Origin: Acanthaster planci
Taxonomy: Eukaryota > Echinodermata > Asteroidea > Valvatida > Acanthasteridae
NCBI RefSeq assembly: GCF_001949145.1
Contig: NW_019091415.1
Location: 1,679,260 to 1,697,021, forward strand
Direction: 5' to 3'
DNA: 17,762 nt
Position 1 is the stretch's first letter; every line of letters starts with the position of its first letter. Positions 8,290 to 17,526 of this stretch are shown here, one piece after another. The notes beneath the pieces are model-generated. The model was not told where the DNA came from. It saw only the letters and a list, made by a program, of their open reading frames with translations, and did not search any database. The position numbers and the translations under genes were made by a program.

Positions 8290-9414
8290 TACATGGATGT
8301 GATACCGAAATTGTTAATGGACGAAAATGTCCTCTATCAACAAGCTAAATTGTAACTAACACTGTATGCATTGTGCGGCACCCGCTGTTGCTTGAAACCA
8401 CAGCTAAAAACATTTGAATCCAAGACTACGCACTGCTTAGCATGTGATCTAAGACTCCCGCCAGCGTACTGAGAGGCTTTGGGAGAAAATGGAGAGCGCA
8501 CGAGATGGGCACAGTTGACACAGAAGCAGGGACTTTGGAGTCAGAGGGTTGCGGTAAATGTTTTTGATCAGCAGCTCTGAAAAATGCATACCTTCGCTCA
8601 AGCTCACACGATATAGGAGCTTTTAGACCCTCAGGGGTCTACCAGTGCCAGAGGTCCAGCTTGTGGGCCTAACCCAGAATGCCCTCTATCTATGGAACAA
8701 CCACCCGTATGTCCAGCATGTCATCTGGCAACAACTTTTTTCTTTTGCATCTTCTTCTATATGTGCATTATATTAGGTTACGCATTTACAGACCGGGAGA
8801 CTTATTTTGGGGCACCCACCCCCCTAGTTGCACTTGTGGCGAGGGTAACAGGTCTCTGGTTAGCGGCCGGTCCACATCATGGTGCGAGTAAGGGATCGCT
8901 AGCATTCGTAGGAACATTGTGGTGCGGCAGTTTTGGTTGCTAACATTCGATGGGAATAGGACAGTGCGTCGGCTTATTACAGTCGGTAGAGGGTGCGACC
9001 TAACGATACCATCAACCCGGTCAAGAGGCACGACCTGGTGACCCCAACTCTTCAAGCTCCAGTCTGATGTGGCGTGCTGGGTAGTAGGCCTAGTCCCCAA
9101 GTTCCTAACTGCCAGCGATGAGCTTGAATTAATACTGGCCAATTTACACTCTTCAACAGGCCTACTGGAGTGTAGCAAGTCGCTATTCAGTACTTAGAGC
9201 AAGACCAAGGGATTTGCAGTTGTGCATCGGAGTTACAGTGAACTCAGGCACCATACTGCGACCTTTGCCTAGTCCGGGAAGTCTCACGGCATTGTCTCAG
9301 GCAATCCTAACACCCCTAACCAGCTCACCATGCCCATTCGCGTAGCCTTTGCAGCCTGGAAATCAGCAGTGCTTCCCCGCATCATTCATAGGCCCATTCA
9401 TCGCTCTTTGACCG
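8290..9414. other. Uninterpreted GC-moderate DNA between RT and gag-like relics
   Basis: No domain is recognisable in any frame. The composition resembles the flanking relics rather than the AT-rich host DNA, so decayed retroelement sequence is likely. The 130-codon minus frame (9178-8786) has no family signal and I treat it as a chance frame. Confidence 0.35.
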
Positions 9415-10282
9415 TTGACCAGACAGCGTGGTCTCACAGCACTGCTCCAGGTAAAATACCACGCCCATCCCACTCACCATGGCCAGTCATCAAGTCTTTA
9501 TGGCCAAGCGGTCAACGGCATCTACCTGCTTCCGCCTCGACAAGGATTCTATATCTTGTATGGCAACAGGGGCCAGGCCTGCAACGGCTACAACTGCCCC
9601 CTGGACTGCTTCGCCCACTGTGCCTGTCCTAAATTCTGGCAATGCTCGCGCACAACGGAACATACCTGTAGATATGGCTCCGACCAATCCGACCTTTACA
9701 CACCCTTCTGGGTCTGAGTCCTCATCCAGGAAAAAACACAAGTCACAGACCCAATCTTCTTCAGATTGTCCTCCCAAGAAAAGTAAGAGAGGAAGCATAA
9801 AGACAATTCTTCTTTGACTAGGGAAGCGCCCTGTGCCATATTGGAAACCTTGACCATGCTCATACAACTCCAGCCTCTTCACCATCCGGCCACTACGTAT
9901 CCGGACCTGTACTTGCCCCTCTGCCCCGAACTGGAGAATCAACCTGTATCACATCACAGCAGCATCAATCGTCAGTCACTGGGAGTCAACATGGCACCAA
10001 TGCCCCATGTCTGACTGAGACTTTCACCGATCTGGATGTGCACACAACTGACTCTGCGGATCAGTTGTCCTATGAGGAGGATCCCCTCTCAATAGGTAGT
10101 TTATCCCCGTCCGAGTCTTGCCTCTGTCTATACTCCAGTGGGAGATGGTCTAAGTTTTGGGACTCCTTTGCCCAATGCCACAACAGGACACCCCAGGATC
10201 ATCCTTCATTCAAGCAGCAGCTGTTAGGGACCAACCCCTGGATGTCCATCTTCTTGGAGCTTCTGCTTGACCATGCTTGAGT
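9415..10282 (+). pseudogene. Gag-like low-complexity region of a retroelement, frameshifted
   Basis: Three frames are consistent with a decayed gag. Frame 9479-9817 starts with ATG (MASHQVFMAK), is rich in Ala, Thr, Pro and Ser, and ends with a basic Ser/Lys stretch (GSESSSRKKHKSQTQSSS, then PPKKSKRG). A shifted frame from about 9832 to 10280 continues without a stop for about 150 codons, with HTTPASSPSGHYVSGPV and the acidic DQLSYEEDPLSIGSLSPSES. This is the usual style of a DIRS-type gag N-terminal region. Overlapping it, frame 9415-9717 reads GQACNGYNCPL and CSRTTEHTC, which could be a zinc-knuckle remnant of another gag. Both frames cannot be the ancestral one, and I cannot decide. Beyond 10282 a short piece near 10433-10470 (NRRSDLFVANMLGAL) may be more gag. 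Confidence 0.5.
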
Positions 10283-10327
10283 TGATGCAATGGACCGACT
10301 GGTTAAGGGTTCTTGTCAAAATTGACT

Positions 10328-10355
10328 GTCCACGAACTCCGTGTAGCTCGTGGAC
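10328..10355. repeat. Hairpin, 11-bp stem with one mismatch
   Basis: GTCCACGA (10328-10335) and TCGTGGAC (10348-10355) are perfect 8-bp arms. The stem continues for two more pairs after one mismatch, leaving a 6-nt loop CCGTGT. It sits about 45 bp after the end of the gag-like frame and is GC-richer than its surroundings. Its role is unknown. Confidence 0.8.
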
Positions 10356-11242
10356 AAAATTTGCATCATCTAACAATGGGCTTTGTTATGCTAATTTTCC
10401 AGGTCTGCTGAGTCAGCAAACTAGTCACTAACTAACCGCCGTTCCGATCTCTTTGTGGCCAATATGTTGGGAGCTCTTGGTTCATAAAACCACAGGCATT
10501 TCTGGGCAGTTCATGTGGCCCTCTTGAACATTCTTTTGACTCGGTATCCACTCATACTTTGTCGGTAGCCCCCTTTTTTTTCATGAAACCCTATGTTTCT
10601 TTCGCTTTGGCGTTGTTGAAAACCACTTTTTTATATTTTATTGAGTTTTAAATTGACATAATTTTTCCCTTAAGCTTTGAAAGAATGATATGGGTCGGAA
10701 AATATGTTTAATAATGGGGAGGGAAAAAATTTTTATTGTAGAACTTCACTGGCCTTCCATAGTATAGTGGCGGAAGCTTTCCGCATAATGCAGGTATTAA
10801 AAAACGTTACTTTCTACTATGATGAATCTTTTTAACACTGCGCTATCCAGACATTTCTGACCCATTTAATTATCATTGAATTCATTTTAAGCGTGGTTTT
10901 CTTTCTTGTACAGTAGGTTTTATTATAATTCCACCGTAGGCTTATACAGGTATTTATTTCTTTAGTCATTATTTCCTTTAGCCGTAAATGTTAGGTTTTT
11001 CTGAAAATAATTGCACTTAAGGTTATTTAAGGTTGTCCGATTTGACCATAATTCATGGCCTACATTACCCCTTAAGCTTATAAGTGAATATATAAAAGCA
11101 AATTTGTCAAGCTCTGCAGTCTGGGTGTTACTGTTGCTTATACTGGTGATACTTGGCGACTTGGGGTAGAAGACCTGATTTTGCCACAGTCACAGGGATT
11201 TGAAGCCAACAACGACTGCGAGCAAAATTTTATTTTGCAACA

Positions 11243-11608
11243 ATGTGGGCCTCGCGGGGTGCGCATACTTCCAATGTGGTCTTATTCCCATACCAATACT
11301 CGTCCTGTACAGATTGTCATGTACAGATCACACAGGAGCTGACTACAAAGCAACAACGCGAAGGAAGAATGCACTGCGCAGTATTTCACAAATCCGTGCA
11401 TGCAAATCTCGGTGCAGAACAGTGGCTAGCTTTTGCATTAAAAGTGCCCTCGCAGTATCTGTTGAAAAAGCAGGCAGTTCGGCCCCTAACAGTAGTGAGA
11501 CTGTGTAAACCTTTGCCAAGTTCATTTCGCTGGGACTTTGGACTTTCATCTGAGAGCAGAGTGCTAAAAAACACAGTTGAAAACATGGTCATACATGTCA
11601 GTGCCTAA
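11243..11608 (+). CDS. Uncertain hypothetical ORF, 121 residues
   Basis: ATG in a fair context (CAACAATGT) opens 121 codons ending in TAA. The product starts MWASRGAHTSNVV and has several Cys, Lys and Leu-rich segments but no signal peptide, membrane span or motif I know. The island is GC-richer than its flanks. Against it, a different plus frame (11200-11508) and two minus frames are also open over the same bases, which is typical of a GC-richer patch rather than of a gene. It may be a single-exon gene, an old exon or nothing. Confidence 0.15.
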   Translation: MWASRGAHTSNVVLFPYQYSSCTDCHVQITQELTTKQQREGRMHCAVFHKSVHANLGAEQWLAFALKVPSQYLLKKQAVRPLTVVRLCKPLPSSFRWDFGLSSESRVLKNTVENMVIHVSA

Positions 11609-12396
11609 GAAAGTTGAGAGTTGCCATATGAGCAATGGCTGAAAGCTGAGTTCAGAAATATCACTTTTAGGGGGTAATCTTGTTTTGTGGGAATAATAAA
11701 GAGTAACTGGTTAACCCACAGAAAATGAAAAGAAACTGAAAGATTAGGGACCAGAAAATAATTAAATGTGTGTTTCAGATACCTTGGGGATGTTGGTATG
11801 CATTACAGGCCCTAAACATATTGCTGACAATTACCTTGACGATACTGTTGCAAGGCAACCTTTGAAACCCCGCCCGTTTGAGCAGCCATTTGATCACACT
11901 TGGCTTACGTTCCTGACAACAGTTGCCCAATAATGAAAATGAACCCCTCCAGCCCAGTCCCTTGGATAAGTCTCATTGGTCTACATGTATGCAAACGTGG
12001 CAAGCCACCGGTGCCCAGTTCCCACTGTCCTGTCTTGGCAATGAGCCATGGCCTAGCTGTCGATGGCTATGCTGCCGATCTGAATACAGTTTATCCACAA
12101 AAAAGGCCAAACAAAATGTGCATGGCACAAAATTAGGTTCTGCGTAATTACTGGCGCCACTAAGGCCTAGACAGTTTGACTCGCCTCCAGTTTAGAAAAT
12201 GATTTCACTACCAAAAAAAGATAACAGGAGTTTCAGTTCAGTGGTTTTTCTGATAACGCTGAAAATTTGAAAACTTCGCGTCAGGTACAGGGCAAAATGG
12301 CTTGGCAAAATGAACATATATGGCCTTTATGGGTTGCATTTTCTTATTACGGTACCCATGCCACCAATGGCAATTCCCTATGTAAAATGCAGCATT

Positions 12397-12412
12397 AATG
12401 TACATGTACATT
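12397..12412. repeat. 16-bp perfect palindrome AATGTACATGTACATT
   Basis: Fully self-complementary, built on TGTACATGTACA. A second, TATGTACATGTACATA, lies at 13266-13281, and shorter forms occur at about 1864, 5466 and 5761. The word seems over-represented in this genome; I see no sign of a bound site. Confidence 0.85.
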
Positions 12413-13265
12413 TGGGAGAGTTGCTTTCATCTTGGACTTGGTAGCAGTAATTACTTGTTCATTGCAATGTGAAGGTTTCATACAAGAATTAGTGGTCCCC
12501 GATAAAAGCTCCAATCGATTTACTATCACAAAAAATTATTAGAGCTATTTTATGAAAAAACACACACAAAACCAATCTCTGAAGGTTTTAATAGACAACA
12601 GAAATAAACAATTTTCAGAAATAAACAAATGAGACTTGTCAATAATTATATAATAAACACCCAACTCATTTCTGTTGGTTTCAAGGCTTGTAATGAATTA
12701 CACAAATATTTCTTTAAGGGATTTTTTCAGCAAATATACCACTAAATACAGACACAATCCAGCATTAATCTGGACACGAGTTTCCATGTCTGATTTATTT
12801 CTAGCTGGTGAGTTTTAGCCACTCTTGAATTTTCCTCTGCTCTGCTCTCCCATCACGGTGTTTTTTTTGTTCACTCTTGTCTGGTATATTTCTGGCATTT
12901 CTGCTGCAAATTAAACAAATTTGGCAAAATGTTTTCTTATTTTGAAGAATAGAAATCAACATGTACACATGCACAAGAAGCTCTTTGAGCAAAGGTTTAC
13001 ACCAACAAATTAGAACGATGATATGGGGACGACTTCAAATTTTGGGGTGAATCTCTGACATAAATACGATGAAATGATACATGTAATCTCCCCAGATTTC
13101 TGTCTTTCAATTTCACCATTATCAGATTTCCCTCTTTCGAATCTTCACATTATCAACTCACTGAATGGTACTTCTAAAAGGACAAAATTCTGGTACCAGC
13201 AGGCAGCACTGTGGCTGCCCGACTCGTGACAGGGCGCATGTATATGAACTGCTATACATACCCTG

Positions 13266-13281
13266 TATGTACATGTACATA
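13266..13281. repeat. 16-bp perfect palindrome TATGTACATGTACATA
   Basis: Second long member of the TGTACATGTACA word family, about 870 bp from the first and 325 bp upstream of the candidate two-exon gene. Confidence 0.85.
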
Positions 13282-13591
13282 AATGCAGACTCGCACAATA
13301 CAAGATAGCACCATGCATGCCACGAGGCATCTCCGTGCGCTGTGTCCAACCACACTCGGCAAATCGCCAAAACCTGTCCTTTTCATTTCGCTTTTAATGG
13401 GCCGTTTCACATCATAAATCTTTGCAATCCAAATGAAAATAACCATGAACGATTAAAGATTTGTATCTTGTTCTCTGACAAAGAATGGGCATTTTAGTTT
13501 CAAAAAACTACTTTGTATTTTTCAAAATGTAACTTTGCCATCTGTGAACGGATCGTCATGGAACACTGGTGAAGGAAACCTTTGGATCTTT

Positions 13592-14054
13592 ATGGAAAAT
13601 GCCACAAAGACAGTTAATCCAATCAGAATGCCCGGATCATTTTCGAAAAATTCTGTCCCGAAAACGAGTTCGTACGAAGAGCTGCGCAGAATGATGCCGG
13701 CATGTCCTAACCTTCCAGAGTTTTTGGGAACACGAACGCGAAAGACAAGTAAGTTTTACCATAAAAACAAAACCACTCTGAATTTAGCAACAAAATTTTA
13801 GGAACATACAAAAGAAACACACAGAATAAACCTTTCGAAATTTCCAAACGATCTGTTGAGGGCTTTATTTTTTTTATCTTTTGCAGCTTGAGGCTGTTCC
13901 CAAATATTTAAGTGGTATATTTTTACACCGTACATTGCAAACACTGCATGTCAAATGTGCTCACGAGTCATTTTCATTTTCTGCAGGGAATTACTTCGAT
14001 GCAACTTGTTCGCGGACTTTGCATTATTATAATACAGCCTGCAACTCATCATGA
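13592..14054 (+). CDS. Candidate small two-exon gene of unknown family
   Basis: Exon 1 (13592-13748 from the ATG) and exon 2 (13987-14054) join over a 238-bp intron with a consensus donor, CAA|GTAAGT at 13749, and a strong acceptor, TTTTCATTTTCTGCAG|G at 13985-13986. The join is phase 1 and makes AGG (Arg); the frame then closes at TGA 14052-14054. The product is 74 residues: MENATKTVNPIRMPGSFSKN, then SVPKTSSYEELRRMMPACPN, LPEFLGTRTRKT and, after the junction, RNYFDATCSRTLHYYNTACN and SS. It is basic and soluble, with three Cys, no signal peptide and no membrane span. The frame of exon 1 is open back to 13457, so the true start could be an upstream exon and 13592 only an internal Met. I do not recognise the family. 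The coding look of exon 2, which is open only in the phase exon 1 supplies, is the main support. No canonical AATAAA follows within 50 bp. Confidence 0.4.
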
Positions 14055-14244
14055 ATTATTTAGTAAAGCATTATATATGACAATATAAGGCCAACCGCGC
14101 TAGCCGCATTGACTTGACTACGCATGGACGAATAAGGCCACAGAGTATGCGAACTTCTTGGCCCTTAGCAATGGACGGCTTTCCGCGTAAATCCGTGTAC
14201 GGTCTGCAGACATTTTTTTACACAATCCTAAGGCGAAATGCTAG

Positions 14245-14750
14245 CGTCTCTTCAGCACTCATTGTAGCAGTTACTATCACTTTCCATCCAGTGATTATGA
14301 AACCTCCCTCTCTGTGCCCGCTATTCCTGACACAACAAAGGACAAAATAGACGCAAGTCCTCCAAATTCGCCACCTTCTCCAAGAAAGCCCAAACCAGAT
14401 GGAGTCCACATTCTCGGATGTGAACCTGGTGGCCCAGACGGGCATCAAATGCATGGCCTTCCTACTGCTCCTGACAGAGTTCCTACCCGGGCATGCGAGG
14501 AGGGCTCGGGCATCTCTTCTGATCTCACTGCTCTGCCCATTTGTAACCTTAACGTGTCCCTACTGATCAGCCTTGAGCAGTTTACCTGAATTTCTCTTCC
14601 CGCCAGGTGCACCCATAGAGAAAACTTCATTGAGACTCTAAACTTCCCATACGGCTCCGTCGACTCAGCACTGAAGAATCTTCCCATGTTTGGCAAAGAT
14701 CTCTTAGCAGGCCAATTTGGGAATCCTCTAGAAACTGAAGCTAAGTAAAT
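14245..14750 (+). pseudogene. Gag-like segment of the DIRS-like element
   Basis: The frame from 14245 to 14589 is Ser/Pro-rich (HFPSSDYETSLSVPAIPDTT, then PPNSPPSPRKPKPDG). After a frame change near 14400 another frame gives FSDVNLVAQTGIKCMAFLLL, a helical hydrophobic stretch like the gag core. Around 14655-14745 SALKNLPMFGKDLLAGQFGN appears. Assignment is by position before RT and style of sequence; no zinc knuckle is visible. Confidence 0.5.
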
Positions 14751-14815
14751 TGACCAGCCCGAAGACCTCCTTCTGCCTACCACCGAAGACTCCACACAAG
14801 ACTGGCCTTGGTTTT

Positions 14816-15660
14816 AGCCTGGAACCAAGACAGCGCAGACCCCTACTGTCTTCCCAACAACTTCGACAGGCATCACGCCTGACCTTCAGACCGCCACTTA
14901 CCAGATCCAGGCAGATAACTTTGGAGGGATAGCCCTTGACACATTTGCACAGGGCTACAGGCTGGAGCTCATGAGTCCCCTTCCATCTGATGTGATGCTC
15001 CAACTGACTCCAATCCCAACCGACCAAGCCAGGCAGTGAACCTTGGAGTCAGCGATAACAAACCTTCTTCAGAAACAGGCCATCCTGCGGGTCCCACTTT
15101 GCCTCGCTAGGGAGGGCTTTATATCTGCTTTCTTCCTCACCTGAAGAAGGAGCTAGGAAAGTGGAGACTGATCATCAATCCCTCAACAAGTTCATTTGAC
15201 CAAAGAGGTTTTGGATGGAGACTCTTTGCACCATAATGTAGTCTCTCGTCATCCCAGCACAGGCATCTTTGATCGACCTGAAGGCCCACCTACATATTCC
15301 TATCCATCCAGATGATCGCAAATTCCTCTGGTTCTCACACAGGAATCAGATATACAAGTTCCCGTCGGTCTCTCCACCTCTCTGAGAGTGTTCGCCAGAG
15401 TGGTAAAGGCCGTGGGGAGTACACCTCCGTCATTCCAATATCTTCACCTTCCGGTACCTCGACAACTAAATAATTGTTGGCCACTTCAAGAACGAGACTA
15501 TTGCCGCCACCGAAGCCACATATGACCTTAGATCTCATCTGGGGTTCTTAATCAATCACAACAAATACAGACTTTCCCTATCCCAGAAGTCGACCTACCT
15601 TGGAGCAATCCTCTATCTCCACAACAGTATCATACACTTATATGTAGACGACCTAGTACA
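14816..15660 (+). pseudogene. Reverse transcriptase of the DIRS-like element, catalytic box lost
   Basis: The linker frame reads IALDTFAQGYRLELMSPLP and TPIPTDQARQ, a TGA at 15037-15039, then TLESAITNLLQKQAILRVP and AREGFISAFFLT, matching the region just before the RT palm in DIRS elements (the GY.LEF....P block, L..KQAI..VP, REGFYS.FF). A +1 shift near 15142 gives LKKELGKWRLIINPS. Another frame from about 15263 gives LIDLKAHLHIPIHPDDRKFL, the block with the first catalytic Asp, where the usual DAYLH is AHLH. YLDN followed by TAA stands at 15455-15469 in place of YLDDW, so the second catalytic Asp is Asn and the next codon is a stop. It ends with LGFLINHNKYRLSLSQK and TYLGAIL (to about 15615). 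This RT cannot be active. Confidence 0.85.
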
Positions 15661-16320
15661 GTGCATCACCATGTTTCAAGAATGACGGGTGAACAACAGA
15701 GCATGGCTGTACTACCTTCTGGGGTTGACAGCCGGCCTCGTAGGCCTCATCTCCTGATGTTGTCTCCGCACGAGGCCGCTCCAACTCTTCCTCCTGACTC
15801 ACTTCAAGCCAAGCAGGGACCCCCTCCACTTGCAGATCCTAATGTCGGCCCTAGCTCTTCCACACTTGGCCTGGTGGTCAGTGAGAGACACCTGACTTTC
15901 GGCCTCCCCCTGTGCAACCCCGAGACACAACGTGATCATGACAGATGCCTCGAACATCGACTGGGGGGCCTGTCTTCACTCACAACAAGCTTCCAGCCTC
16001 TGGGACCCTGACCTTCAAGGCTCCCACATTCAACCTCGGGGAACTGCAGGCAATCTTCAAAGCCTTCCTACACTTCTGCCCATACATAGAAAGCAAGACG
16101 GTCTTGGTCTGATCAGACAACGTAATAGCTGTCGCATACATCAACCATGAGGGAGGTACATGCTCCCCTCACCTGTGCCTCCTCACCTTGCACCTTCATC
16201 ACTGACCATAGGACACTCAGTTGGTTCCTGGGTTGAACACATTGCCGCATTGGAGAACAACCTGGTGGACACACTCACTCGGGGGCACATCCTGAAAATC
16301 CTACTCCCGACCTTCTGAAC
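15661..16320 (+). pseudogene. RNase H-like domain of the DIRS-like element
   Basis: The frame at 15932 reads IMTDASNIDWGACLHSQ, the TDAS..GWGA motif that opens the RNase H-like domain of DIRS elements. A shifted frame from 16029 gives FNLGELQAIFKAFLHF, then SDNVIAVAYINHEGGT after an in-frame TGA near 16110. These match the N.REL.A...AL.HF and SDN.T.V.YIN..GGT blocks. Another frame near 16225-16270 reads SWVEHIAALENNLVDTLTRG, the usual HI.G..N..AD.LSR end. Asp of TDAS and Asp of SDN are still present, but at least three frame breaks separate the motifs. Confidence 0.8.
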
Positions 16321-16504
16321 TTAATATCCACATCCTCAAGCATAGGGGACCGGACACTCTCTTGGGGCACAGTCTGTCCTATTGAGTGGATGCTTCAACC
16401 GAGGTAGTCAAGACACTTCTGGCCTCACGTGGATATTTTTGCGTCACACTTGAACACCCAACTCCCAACCTTCTGCACTTGACATCCACATCCCCAAGCA
16501 TAGG
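16303..16504 (+). repeat. Diverged internal duplication, 158-bp offset
   Basis: Bases 16303-16346 and 16461-16504 (44 bp each) agree at 39 positions, including ACTCCC, ACCTTCTG, CCACATCC and CAAGCATAGG. Weaker similarity extends to about 16288-16372 against 16446-16530. It lies in the segment after RNase H; normal elements have one copy (the LP.FC..HPHPQA-like stretch), so one copy is extra. Confidence 0.75.
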
Positions 16505-16724
16505 CAACTGACAGATCTCCTGGGAAGGCTTCTAGCATACGCATTCCCTCCTCTGTCACTCTTCCCCTGCGTACTGTCCAAGATATAACAGGACATTGAG
16601 GACAACTGTCCCATCCTCTTGATTGCCCCATTCTGGCTGAGGCAACCATGGTTTCCCCTATCATCAGACTACTGGTTGACTTTTCCCTAATCCTGTTATT
16701 TCGTCCGGACATCACTTCCAACCC

Positions 16725-17526
16725 ATGTCTCAAATCTTGCATCGGGACCCGTCTCACCTCCTGCTGGAAAAATTGTTCCAAGATGTAGGCCTTTCTCGAG
16801 ACACTGCCACCTTGGTTGCCAGAGGCCATCTCTTGTCCATGAGAAAGATCTACAACAGCCACATGCAACATTTCAACTCCTGGTGTGAGGGGCAAGCTAC
16901 AGATCCGACCAAGGCACCTCCTCCATTCGTAACTGACTTCCTGAAAACGTTCATTGAATCCCCCCCTCCATCTAAGAAACTCACCCTAGTCCTGGAACCT
17001 AGGGAATGTTCTGCAACACTTGGCTGGCCCTTCGTTCAAACCCACGTGACGGGCCTCTCTCATTCACTTAAGTATCAAGCTGGCGTTCCTCCTTACCATC
17101 GTTACTTTATGAAGGGGCAAACTCAAAGCTCTCTCCTTATCAGATGGCAACATTAGATGGGAACCACTTGGGGTTTAATTTGTTCCGATAACAGGGTTCC
17201 TCACAAAAATCAGGCACTTTCCTTCCAGCCCCCTGACGTTATGTCCCTGCACTCGTCCTTAATGTCTGCACGCTAAAGTGGTGCATGGAAAGGATGAAGG
17301 ACATCAGAGATCTCCCTCTCAACTTCTCTTTACCACTACACGACCTTACTACCCGGCCTTCAGGGACATTATTGTCAGGTGGGTTGTCTCTGCTAATAAG
17401 TTTGCTCGCAGAGATTGGCCTTCCACCTCAGACAAGCAATGCGAACATATTCATGCCCACAACGTCCAGGCTGTGTCCTCCTACTGGGCTTATTTTAACC
17501 ACTTGCTGCCAGGTGCTTTTTTTTAA
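16725..17526 (+). pseudogene. Tyrosine recombinase of the DIRS-like element, inactivated
   Basis: Frame 16725-17156 starts with the DIRS core-binding domain: GLSRDTATLVARGHLLSMRK, IYNSHMQHFNSWCEGQATDP, TKAPPPFVTDFLKTF. After a frame change near 16970, NVLQHLAGPSFKPT (17007-17048) and IKLAFLLTIVTL are seen, then TGA at 17110-17112, RGKLKALS, and GNIRWEPLGV. The last block follows the first catalytic Arg in this family, and the TGA stands next to or at that Arg. Frame 17278-17526 holds DIIVRWVVSANKFA and HAHNVQAVSSYWAYFN, the ISRWVV and H.VR.IS.SWA blocks. The HxxR motif reads HNVQ (17458-17469), so its Arg is Gln. The last part with the nucleophilic Tyr is not recognisable after GAFF (17526). 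The 150-codon minus frame over 16425-16895 is a shadow. Confidence 0.82.

Larger units (their letters stand above)
10356..13456. other. Long AT-rich stretch without a convincing gene
   Basis: Apart from a possible gag scrap near 10433-10470, this looks like host intergenic or intronic DNA. It contains a small palindrome GCGGAAGCTTTCCGC (10770-10784), a doubled 13-mer CAGAAATAAACAA (12599-12611 and 12616-12628), and palindromes built on TGTACATGTACA. Two GC-richer islands, about 11200-11610 and 11870-12150, carry uncertain ORFs. I found no splice-linked exons. Confidence 0.45.
14245..17526 (+). mobile_element. Decayed DIRS-like tyrosine-recombinase retroelement
   Basis: About 3.3 kb of GC-richer DNA with retroelement domains all on the plus strand: gag-like (14245-14750), linker and RT (14816-15660), RNase H-like (15900-16320), the segment after RNase H (16380-16720) and tyrosine recombinase (16725-17526). 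RT and RNase H together with a YR rather than a DDE integrase define the DIRS superfamily. There are many frameshifts and stops, and catalytic residues are changed, so it is a fossil. No methyltransferase block, often present in DIRS elements, is recognisable between RNase H and YR, so the visible order resembles the Ngaro layout; loss by deletion is also possible. Terminal or internal complementary repeats were not identified. Confidence 0.85.

Noticed and set aside
8786-9178. 130-codon minus frame
   Set aside because: It contains no motif I know, and competing plus frames overlap it. Flanking relics are all on the plus strand.
9490-9942. 150-codon minus frame
   Set aside because: Antisense shadow of the gag-like region; its Val/Gly/Arg-rich product is the complement of the Ala/Thr/Pro codons on the plus strand.
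11900-12147. Two overlapping 74-78 codon plus frames in a GC-richer island
   Set aside because: No motif, no splice sites that join to a neighbour, and two frames open at once.
13145-13446. Three overlapping minus frames of 61-70 codons
   Set aside because: They are open together because of low stop density around CATGTACA words; no start context or motif supports them.
14445-14795. 116-codon minus frame
   Set aside because: It lies antisense to the gag-like segment and has no family signal.
16425-16895. 156-codon minus frame
   Set aside because: It overlaps the plus-strand post-RNase H and recombinase motifs, which are clearly the ancestral coding strand.
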